Assembly (NCBI GenBank): GCA_023375675.1
Contig: JALQBC010000002.1
Location: 992,001-1,056,000, forward strand
DNA from: Cytospora piceicola
Taxonomy: Eukaryota > Ascomycota > Sordariomycetes > Diaporthales > Cytosporaceae
Reading direction: 5' to 3'
Length of the DNA: 64,000 nucleotides
Below, piece by piece: positions 35,067 to 44,686 of the stretch (positions are counted from its first letter, which is position 1; every line of letters starts with the position of its first letter). The notes beneath the pieces are model-generated. The model had not been told where the DNA came from and made no database searches. It saw nothing but the letters and a program-made list of their open reading frames with translations. A program made the position numbers and the translations under genes.

Positions 35067-35396
35067 TCACTTGGAAGGACCTGGAGCCCCATCACCGCCG
35101 GACTGTTTGCTGGTATCCTCTGCCGCGGCGGTGGCTTCCTTGGAGGAAGTCGACTTGGCCTTGCTCAAGACTTCTTTGAGCTGCGACCAGGACACATTCG
35201 GATCGGCCGTGCCGTACTTGTTCAGACGGTACTGGCAAGTGCTGCAGAAGTCGTCAACATGAATCACGCCCTGCGCCTCCTTCCAGCAGAATCTAGAGTG
35301 GGGGTCGGCATGTCCAATTGCACACTTACTGCCTTCGCGTACGACGCGTTCAGAGTGGTGGCACTTGTCGTGCTCGAGCCAGGTAGTACCACACAT
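35067..35396 (-). CDS. Small Cys/His-rich protein, function unknown
   Basis: A frame of 109 residues starting MCGTTWLEHDKCHHSERVVR at 35396. The longer frame up to 35537 is possible but its first 47 residues look like leader or intron: a TTTCCCAG acceptor-like site lies just upstream of the chosen ATG, so an upstream exon may exist. Six cysteines and several histidines occur in the first 65 residues (C2, C12, then SKC, RFC and DFCSTCQYR), suggesting one or two zinc sites. The tail is Ser/Lys/Ala-rich and disordered. Similar short proteins starting with M-C and a Cys/His core are common in filamentous ascomycetes as hypothetical proteins. Isolated between AT-rich DNA and a minisatellite. Confidence 0.62.
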   Translation of the reverse strand: MCGTTWLEHDKCHHSERVVREGSKCAIGHADPHSRFCWKEAQGVIHVDDFCSTCQYRLNKYGTADPNVSWSQLKEVLSKAKSTSSKEATAAAEDTSKQSGGDGAPGPSK

Positions 35397-35780
35397 CCTC
35401 AAGGTACTACAAGTGAACCTGGGAAAGAAGATGGGGCTGCTGTTCTTGGGTTGAGAGTTGCTTGACTTCAAGCAACTTGGCAAAATGATCAGCAGATAGC
35501 AAGAGGATGCCGAGATCGTGTGTAGATGCTTTTTCAAGTGGGATTGGGCCTGGAGAGAAAGGGAAGTACGAGACCACGGAGGTTAGCAGTGGAAGAATAT
35601 ATACACTTCGACAACTGCAGCTTCACAAAGCGATTGTACTGCAGTGCCGCGAACAATAGCAGCTATTGTTCAAAGCAACTAAGTATCTCGCTTTCACGGT
35701 CAAAGCCGGTGGCTTGTTGGTTTTGACCACATACATAGTCAACAACGCTTTGTATGCTTTGGGAACAATGCCGTTGAGAA
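35397..35780. other. Intergenic region left of the minisatellite
   Basis: Upstream flank of the Cys/His-rich gene. It includes the possible extra exon or leader of that gene up to 35537. Nothing else recognisable. Confidence 0.4.
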
Positions 35781-35969
35781 AGGAAGACTTCGAGACTCGA
35801 CAATATCTTTGTTACAAGACTTCAAGACTCGACAATGTCCTTGTTACAAGACTTCAAGACTCGACAATGCCTTTGTTACAAAACTTCTTGACAATATCTT
35901 TGTTACAAGACTTCAAGACTCGACAATGTCTTTGTTACAAGACTTCAAGACTCGACAATGGCTTTGTTG
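35781..35969. repeat. 32-bp minisatellite, about 5 copies
   Basis: The unit GACTCGACAATRTCYTTGTT followed by ACAAGACTTCAA (32 bp) repeats head to tail from about 35794. Copies begin at about 35794, 35826, 35858, 35887 and 35919, and a partial copy ends near 35969. The third copy is shortened by 3 bp and has ACAAAACTTC. The unit length is not a multiple of three, and the open frames across it (35666-36043) change phase between copies, so it is unlikely to be coding. Confidence 0.85.
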
Positions 35970-36968
35970 CCAGTATATCAGTCTATGTGCCGGCCGAGCC
36001 TTGCTGGGAGTTGCGTGAAGTGTGGTGTCCGTTGTTACCTTAGTAACATTGGAATTACGAGTCTGGATAGGAGAGCCCTGGAGCTTGCTACAACTACGAG
36101 GAAGCAACACTTCGCAGCAATGCCAATGTCAATGTATGCCTCGTCTACTTTCCCCATCACTTATCAATGGTCCTTGACCAGGTTGCCCAAGACGGCATTT
36201 GTGTAGACTAGCTAGTTACATGTGGTACATATGCTATACTCCAAGGAAACCCAAAACCTACACCTTCGAGACCCGGTCGAATACCCGCCAGACTCGACGA
36301 GGCTGGACCCAGAGACAAACAAACAGACAAAGTAAACACACAAATGCTTGAAATCCGGAGACCAGTTTACCAAGGCGAGCAATCAAAGGGCGCGACGACA
36401 AAGGCTGGGCTCAATGCCACAACTTAGCCTACCCGTGAACCCCGATACTCGGGCGGTCCTGGCACTGGGCCAGACCAACTCAGAATGCCCTCCGATGATC
36501 TTTTGGGAAGATCGTCCCGTTGATCGAGAATATCTCGAGTAATCTTGTATACGGGAATACACGGCCGATGGACCTGTATAGACATTGCGACCGTAGACGT
36601 TCATCCACGTCGTCCTTGCTTGATGATAGAAAGCAGGACGACGTGTAGTAGTTGTCAACGTAGGAATCAACTAAATCCAAAATCATGATTGGATGTTGAT
36701 ACCATCATTGTACTTCTCTACTTGTACTAAACTGTGCTACCCCTTTTACCCCAACAGTGGTCGAAAATATACCAAACACAGCTGGCGATGCATACAGGCG
36801 ATGAGCCTTAACAGAGACGCCATGGAAAAAGAAAAAAAAGAAAAAACCTCCTTACGACCCAAACCGTTACGCCCTGGAGCTTCCCAAATCAGACAGACGG
36901 ACTCACACAGTCCCTCGGCAACAAAGACACCCACCAAGTCCAAACACAGCAACGCAACCGTCGCACAC
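35970..36968. other. Intergenic region right of the minisatellite
   Basis: No supportable gene. A sequence at about 36600-36680 (CGTCGTCCTTGCTTGATGAT...AGCAGGACGACGTG) contains an inverted repeat, GTCGTCCTTGCTT against AAGCAGGACGAC, around a short loop, and could be a small hairpin element. The last 200 bases are the 3' flank of the Mrc1 gene. Confidence 0.45.
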
Positions 36969-39900
36969 CTACTCGAACTTGCCGGCCCCAAACAACCCCC
37001 CGACGGCCTTGCTCCTCCCTTCCACGGCGCGGAACTTCCTCTGCTCCCTCCTCTTCTCCGCCTCCTGCACCGCCGCCCGGCGGTCGTTCTCCCTCGCCAG
37101 GTAGCTGATCCCGCTCCTCTTGCCCGCGTTCCTCTTGATCTTGGCCTCCTCGCCGAACCCGCCCGCGCTGCCACCGGCCGCCGCCGCCGCCGCCGCCGCC
37201 GTCGTTCCTCCCCCGGAGCTCCCGCCGCCGCCGCCAGACCCGATGAGCGAGTTCGTCGTGGCCTTGCGCAGCAGCGCGGGCACCCTGAAGCTCCCGCCGG
37301 ACGAGGACGGCGCCGCGAAGGCCAGCCTCCCGCTGCCGCCGCCGCCGCCGCCGCTGCCGGTGGAGACGTTGGAGGAGCCCTGCCGCTTGAGGCTGATGCG
37401 GTCGACCACGGGCCCGGCGTTCCGGCTGCGGCGCGGGTTGGCGTTCTCCTTGTCGGCGGACTCGCCCTCGTCGCTGTCGGACCCCGGGTCCGTGGCGGAG
37501 ATGACCGTGTTCCCGCCGGGCTCGTCGAGGAGGTTCGACAGGGTCTCGCGGATCTCGCCGATGTTGGAGGGTCTCTTGCCGTCCCTTGTGCGGCGGCTGG
37601 ACGCCGGGGCTCTCTTTGCGGGGGCGCTCATGGCAGCAGCAGCAGTGGGCTGGCTATCCGGCACGGTTGTCTGCTCCTGATCGCCCTGCGTCTCGTTCGA
37701 CGACTGCTGGCTGTCTTTGGTGGCCTGGGCCGGCGGCGGCTCGAAGAGGAAGTCCATCTCGTCGTCGCTACCGACGTCCTCAATGGTACGCAGGAACGCC
37801 TGGTTTCGCGGGTTCTCTGCCACCTTGGAGACGCGCTCGTCCGTGAAGAGAGCCTTCTGCATCTTGGCGAACTGCCGCCTCTTCATCCGGCGGCGGGCCT
37901 CGCCGCCGTCATCCGAGTCCGAGAGGTCATAGTCTGCGCCACGCTTGCGGCGGAGCATGCCCGTCGTGATATCTTTGAAGAGCTTGTCGACTTGTTTCTC
38001 GTCGTCGGCACGTTCGCGATCGCTGTGTATATATGCGTTAGCTTGAGGCAATGTCAGTAGTCATGATGTGACTTACGCAAAGAAGGCAGCAAGCTTCGTG
38101 TCATCCCCCTTGTTGCCTTGGGTTTGGTCGTCGATCATCTCATGGACCGAAGCGGCGTCGTCATCACTGTATTCGCCATCCACACCACCAAGCCCCGCAT
38201 ACTCGTCTTCGGACTCCTCGGCTTGCTCCTCGACCATATCCTTGGCCTTGCTCTTCTTCCTGTCAAACTCCTCCTTGGCCTGTCGCCTCTTCTCCTTGGC
38301 GGCCGCATCCTTCAGGACGTTGAAGGCGCTCGGTTTGACACCGAAAACATCTTCATCCTCCCCATCCTCCGAGTCGGAGGCTACGATAGCCTTCCTGCGA
38401 AGACGGCCCCGCTTGTGCAGTAGAGGAGATTGGTAGGCCGTATCTCCGAGCTCATCTGAATTAGGCACAACAGTTTCGACAGTGGCTGGGGGCGGATCGA
38501 CGAATCTCTCCTTGAGAGGCGTCCAGTTCTGGAAGCCACCGTCCTGGGTGGGTTGCACCATCGGGGAAGTCTGACTAATGTCGTCCCGAAGAAGGCTGTC
38601 CAGACCATGTGTTTGGGACTGCGTGAAGTCCAGCTGGATCTGTGTCTCCTTGTCACCATTCTGCGTCTTCTCAGCCTGTTGCGTGGTTGGAATAGGCTGG
38701 CTATCAAGGATCATGCCGTCAGCAGAGTTGGCCATGTTCTGAGAGAACTGCGAGTCGGGGAAATTGTCGAAGGTAGGCATCGGCTGCGATGGAGAGTTCT
38801 CGAAGGGTGCCGTCTGACTATCCATAGTTCCAGCAAATATCTGGGTCAGACCAAGACCCGCGGGGCCTCCAGCGTCGACGGGCAATCCGGGGATGAAGGA
38901 CTTGTTCGCAGACCGTAGGACTGAGGTTGGGATATCTGGCGAGACACCATTTGGCCCTGGAGTGAAGTTGACGGCATGGGGCTTGGGGGCCGGCGTAAAG
39001 GTGACCTTTTGGGTCTTGGACTTGGGCGTAACTTCGACCTCGGAGTCTTCGTCATCAGAGATGACAACACGGGTCTTCTTGGGACGGCGAGCTTGCACGA
39101 AGGCTGGTGCTGTTTCCTCGTCTTCAGCACCCCACCGGTGTCGCTCTTCCTCTTCATCTGGGTCAATCCAGGACTTCTCGCTCTCAGACCCCTCGCTTGC
39201 TGAGTCCTCTTCTGCGTCCTCGTCGACGAGTGCCTGAGCCGCAGATGGGCGGCTGGGAGTTGCCTCGCCTTCAGGCTCGTTGGCTTCCGCCTGGTCGTCG
39301 ACGTCATCGTCCACCACCATACCCTCGTCATCTTCCTCTGGTTCTGACCCAGAGAGCTCAACTTCAGCGCCAGCATCATCCTCATCCACTGGCTCCTCAT
39401 AATCATCATCAGTGCCGCTGTCATCCCAAGCCAATGGGTCATCTTTGCCGGCAGCTTTCCTCTCCTTCTTGGCAGCATCCCTCTCACGGTCCATGATCTC
39501 CTCAGCCTCTCTTCGGGCACGCGCAACCATGTCCTCAACCTGCTCTCTGTCGCGTTCGCGCTCCTCTTCTGTTTGGATGTGAATGCCCTTGGCCTTGAGC
39601 ATCTCCACGCGCCTCTCCTTTTCGAGCCTGGCCTGTTCGCGGGCGCGCTGGTTCAGGAAGGCCTGGAGCTCGCCAGGATTCATGGCAGTCTTGTCGGTCT
39701 TCTTGTATGCCCTGCGCTCTGGATCATCGAGATGCGCGAGTCGCCGGAGGGCGAAAAGAGAGCTCGATTCTTTGGATTTGTTCTTGGGAACGCGTTCGAA
39801 CATGGCGTCGATTTTGCTGTTATATGCATCAAGGACGACCAGGTCGTCTCCGTCGTCATCAGAGCCGAGGTAGATTTTATTTGCTTGAATTGGTGGGAGC

Positions 39901-41366
39901 TTTACTCGAACATGTCGTTTTGGTGCAGCTTTTGTTGGAGTTTGCATTTGGAGTTCTGGAGTTGCTGCCTTGGCTTTACCTTCGTCGAGGGGCTTGCGTG
40001 CAAAGGCTTTCATGTCCATGATATCTGGGAAGTCCTCGTCGTCGTCTTGCCCCTCTTCCAAGTGGGCCGTGGTCGCCCCGGGAACAGGTGCACCAGACTG
40101 GGATGGCAAACCGTTCAGATCCTTTCCAAGTACGTCTTCCACCCGTGCAGGGGGCGAGCTGGGAGGGGTTTCTGCGTCCTTCATGTCCGCATCCGTACTC
40201 TTCGTGGAAGCGGGCGTTTGAGGCCGACTGGAGCTCTGCAACTTTTCCGTAGTTGGTGGCTTGCCACCAGGGTTGAAATTGAACCTCTCAAAAAGTGTCG
40301 CCTTGGTGATCTTCTTTTTGGTCTTGGCTTCATGAGCAAGTTGCATGGCACGCTGTATGCGCTGCGTCTCGCGGTTCATCTCCTCCATGGCCTTCTTGCT
40401 GGCCTTCCTTGATGGGCGGGTCTGCGTCTTTTGCGTCTGCGTGAGCTTTCGGCCGCCCTCGTCGTCCGTGATATCCGACACATCGTCCTCGTTGTCGTCG
40501 CCGAGGTCCTCCATGGCTGCGGCCCTAGCTTCCTTCTTCCGTGCCTCTTCGGCCTCACGAGCGAGTCTCTCTTTCCGCTTCTTCTCCACGAGTGCCTTGA
40601 AGCGGTCGCTCTTCAGAGCCGGGAGATCACCGTCACTCCCTGACTCCTCGGCCTGGCTTGAGGGCTGTGCTGGAGCAGGCGACTTGGTGGGCGTGACGAA
40701 CAGGCCGGGGGATGCCTCTCTCCGTGGTGTTGCGGCAGTTGATTCTGGGGTCTTGCTCCTTCTCTGCCTGGGTTTGAGCTTCCTGGGTCGTACAGGGATG
40801 TCATCATCCTCATTATCATCTGCATCACCCTCCGCCATCTCAACGTCTTGCGTTTCTCTTGAAGGCTGAGCCGAAACAGGTGCCTTCGCAGCGTTGGATT
40901 CGCCCTGCATGCGAGATGCGATCCGACCTCGAGGACGAACGATATCGTCTGCATCCTCATCGTCGTCTGCATCTGCCATCTCGGAATCTGCAGAGGCCCC
41001 CGTCACTTGTTCCGGGACAGGTTTCTTCCCTAGCAGCTTCCTCACGCGCTGTATCGCATCATCTTCCACTTGTGCGGACCCGCCCTGCATTCTGGACGCG
41101 AGCCGCCCCCTTGGCCGGATATCTTCATCTCTGTCTTCGTCCTCCCCGGAGTCGCGGTCTGGTGCGTCATCGTTTGATCGGTGGCTGGTCGAAGGTGAGG
41201 CGCGCCGTAAGAACTGTGATTTCTTCGCTGCTGGTTTAGAGGTGCCGTTATCGTCTGAGTCGCTGTCCACAGCTGCGAGTAGCTTCTTGAGCTTGGAGGC
41301 CGGTGACAGCTCGAACCTGTCTGGGGACGGGCTCCGGACGGGGGAGGTCGGTTGGGAGGACGCCAT
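36969..41366 (-). CDS. mrc1: Replication checkpoint mediator Mrc1 (claspin-like)
   Basis: Two exons, 38077-41366 and 36969-38022, with a 54-bp intron (GTAAGT...CACAG); 1447 residues. I start at the second in-frame ATG (MASSQPTSPVRSPSPDRFEL); the first, at 41396, adds ten residues. The protein is highly charged and mostly disordered, with basic PRGRxASRMQG repeats near the N-terminus, coiled-coil-like Glu/Arg/Lys stretches in the middle, and several acidic runs. Many SQ/TQ dipeptides occur between 38,500 and 38,900 (for example DSQFSQN, PTTQQ, DFTQSQTHG), the checkpoint-kinase target cluster of Mrc1. The conserved C-terminal block crosses the splice site: TKLAAFFA then DRERADDEKQVDKLFKDIT and RRRMKRRQFAKMQKALF. 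Mrc1 travels with the fork and relays Mec1/ATR signalling to the effector kinase. The far C-terminus carries poly-Gly/Ser and poly-Ala tracts. Confidence 0.93.
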
Positions 41367-42304
41367 GACGGCCGGTTGGGGGAGGATTGAGAACAATGGA
41401 TGTGGTTCTGGTATGAGATACAGTAGTCAGATATCATATGAAAGGCATCTTCTTGTCAATTGGTGCTGCAGGCATAGATTATGTCGGGTGGAAGTGTGTA
41501 ATGGGGTTTAAAGTGGGTGTAATGGGAACCTTGGACGTTGGTGGATACGGCTTTGTATTTACGCGACTGGGACGCGGTTCGCGTGTAAGTCCTGTGCAGG
41601 GGTAAGTACCTAAGTAAGCTCGCGGCCAGTTCCGCCTTGTCACGGTTCGACTGCGGAATAGCTCATCCCAGCCAGTCAGCCAAACTGCTGATATAGAAAT
41701 CCAATGGCAAGCTTCAACCAAGTACTTGCCCTTCGCCAAACTTCTGATTATGTCCCCAGTCAGTAATTGATGTTTGATTCGATCCAGATTCTATACGCGC
41801 CCCTCTGCTGAAAACGAGCCTACGGTATACGCTCTCAGGCAGTACAAGTCAGACACTCTCGCCCTTGGTGTGGTGAACATGTATCCGACCAAACCAAAGG
41901 ACCAGAGGGCCTTGCCCTGTATAATCGCTTCCGCACAATATACTGCTAGGTGTGTGTGTAAGTTATAAGTGAGCCTCCCCATCCGCGAGAGCTCTATGGG
42001 TATCGTCCATAAAAAGCAATTTTTGTCCCGCCCACTTTGACCCGCGGGCGAGTGTCCCACCCAAAACGCCGAAAACAATCCAACAAGGCCGGGCATACTT
42101 AAACAAGTTCGTACAAATAGCCGCCGCCATCGGCTGTTGACCCAAAAAACTAGGATCCTTTGCAACCACAAACGCCAATTATGCGAGGGCCTTTCTCAAC
42201 GCCGACGCCTCAAATAGAAAAAGCTCTCGGGATAAATGCCTCCCGCCTTGTCCCCTGAAAAGATCGACCTGGCGTAGAGTATGCTTTAATGATGCCTTCA
42301 GCCA
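41367..42304. other. Intergenic region upstream of mrc1
   Basis: The mrc1 promoter and the 3' flank of the Ada1 gene. GGTAAGTACCTAAGTAAGCTC at about 41600 is another copy of the recurring palindromic motif. Short frames only. Confidence 0.45.
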
Positions 42305-43864
42305 TCAGCCAACGGCTCCGATAGAATCCAGAACGGAATCCAGTGCGTCCAGGTCCTTGTCGTCCACGCCAGCCCAGAAATACTCGTTGTCGATATCCAT
42401 TGCATCGTCGTGCGGCACACCGTTGGGAACCTGCTTCTGTTTGGTTGCCTCGACACCAGCCATTGATATGTCGCCCTCCTCATCCACCGAGTTGTGAGCT
42501 GCTCGTCCGTCCATGTAGGTATGGTCGTTCAGGTTCTCGAGCTCGCCGTCCCGGTAGCCGTTGAGCAGGGACCTAACCACGACAGGGAACTGAGACGTGC
42601 CACAGTCTGCGAGATCGAGCGCAAGATGGAGATCCGCCATTCCTAGGGGCCCTCTCTCGCCCGCAGCCTTGGACTCGATCGGGAGCAGACCGGACTTATC
42701 CCGCGTCACCTCGCCGCGCAAGGCTGCGTCTTCTTCCTGGGATAGTTGACGCTTGTATTTGTACGTCTGTACCCAGCCGGACCCTGTCCCGAACCCGGCA
42801 CTGCCAGAATCGCCTGGCCCATTGCTACGAGTTCTGCTGAAGACCGACGACAATACTTCTTTGATGAACGACTCGGTCGCTTGGGATACCAATTGCGCCG
42901 TATCGGGTGCAGCTGATTCCAGGCCGGCTTCGTAGCAGTATGGTAGCATTCGTGACTCGGTATAGCTCATGTCGGGGAATTCTCCGGATTCCAGGCCTAG
43001 GGGGTTCAAGTATCGTTTCCTAACGTCTTGCTCCCGATCTGATGTAGAAGTTAGTTTCTATTCCCAGGTTGGTCATCTGCAATAACATACTCATATTGAG
43101 GCCACTGCTTGGTACGCTTTCCTCAACCAGCCTTGGACGTTTCGCCTTGTGTTTGGGGTCCATGAAAAGGTCGGCGAGGGATTCGTATGGGTCGAACTGT
43201 GAAGTTGTATGTCAGCCACCTCTGCATATCTCCGTGATTCAGCTTCTCGCTTGCCAGCCCGGTCGAACGTACCTCGTTTTGCTGAAGATCCTTGATGCGC
43301 CGCCGGTCACGGCTGGGCAATTGCATGACCTCTCCCTTCAGCCGTCGCTCTGCTGCATCGCCAGACACGGGCTTATTCCCTGCGCCCGTTGCCGGCTTGT
43401 CGTTTGCACTAACCCATGGTGCAGGGCTTTGGTCTGGCATCTCCCGGGTGACATTGGCGTATATGGCAGCCAGGAGCTGATTATGTAAATGTTCCTTCTC
43501 GCCATTTTGAGAAGTTATTATGGGATCGATGCGCTCTGAGAATTCGGTCTGGTTGAGACGGCCTATGCGATCCAGTTAGCATTGGCAAGGTGGGAATGCG
43601 CCTTGGTCTCAACGATGGGATGTGCTGACCGATGAAGAACTGGGTTGTGGCAACTTTGTAGGTAGTCCATTGCTCGTTGCCGATTGTGGATTTCAGGGCG
43701 GCATATATGGGCTCGAGGTCGATTCTCGCAGGGATGATCTGGCTTGTCTTGACAGGTTTGGATATGGTAGAGGGTGTTGATACTGTTATCGTCTTGTTGG
43801 ATAGGGTGGGCGTTGTGAGGCTGTTGGCTGGGCGCGACAGCTCGGCGGGGTTGATGTCAGGCAT
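42305..43864 (-). CDS. ADA1: SAGA complex subunit Ada1 (Hfi1/TADA1 family)
   Basis: Four exons, 43630-43864, 43273-43562, 43091-43196 and 42305-43038; 454 residues. All junctions keep frame; introns are 67, 76 and 52 bp. The start at [16 protein letters not shown] is chosen over an upstream in-frame ATG at 43939, because family members begin this way. The N-terminal Ada1 region contains [20 protein letters not shown] and [20 protein letters not shown] (spanning intron 1), then [19 protein letters not shown]. The histone-fold-like part lies around residues 260-300 ([18 protein letters not shown]). The C-terminus is acidic. Ada1 holds the SAGA core together for transcription activation. Divergent from the GCP3 gene. 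Confidence 0.9.
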
Positions 43865-44686
43865 TTTGGCTGCGGTTGACGATATGTGTCGTCGCCTGTG
43901 ACGTCGCGTCCACAAAACCTGCGTACGGCGACGCGACAAGGTCTATCATGAGGGCATGGGACGAGAGCCTGTCACTATGCGATCCTCATTTCGGTGTCAA
44001 ATTGATAGATTTGAACTGTTGTGGCGGCGGAATTGATGCGGGTTCGGGGCAGTGAGGATGGAGTGAGGTCGGATTTGGGTTGCGGTTCTGAAGTCTTGCG
44101 AGATCCACGATGCGCGCCAGGAGCTCAGTTCGTACTGACAGTTGTTGGCCGCTGTCCGTTAGCGCCGGAGGAGGGTTGGAAGGGCTGGCCCGTCCCCAAG
44201 AGCCCCTGCACGCCCTGTTGCAACCAGCCTACAGTACTTACCGGTAGGTGTCAAAGGCCGGAGGCTAGGCGCATCGGCAAGTCTGCATACAACAAACTTC
44301 AAAGCAATTGTCTGTGAGAACACTATACTATGTTTGGGATCGAAGATAGCTAAATAAGTATGCAGATATATATGACCTACAACCAATTGCTCCTTGGTAG
44401 CCAAATATTACTGCAGTGATCGAGTCCCAGTGCCAGTGTCCCGTATATCTTTGCGGCTGTAAGTTCCATTCCCAGACCCCCCCCCCCAAGTATACTTATG
44501 TCACTAGCCTGCCGGGAGGAGTCGCGAGTGAAGCGCGTCAACATCCCACATCGACCATTGCCTTCAGACTGCATCCGAGGCCCAATGCGAAGCAATCCTG
44601 CCCCTTGAGCCTCGAATACTCCCGGGCTCATCTGGGATACGTATTGTTTCTGCCTACATCGTAATAGAACCCGCGAAAATGCGACC
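43865..44686. promoter_or_regulatory. Divergent promoter region, ADA1 / GCP3
   Basis: An 822-bp spacer between two divergent starts. A run of 10 C lies at about 44477. Immediately before the GCP3 start there is an out-of-frame ATG at 44679. Confidence 0.45.

Noticed and set aside
36693..38060. 455-codon plus-strand frame
   Set aside because: Antisense shadow of mrc1 exon 2; composition is Arg/Ala/Leu/Gly-rich without motifs.
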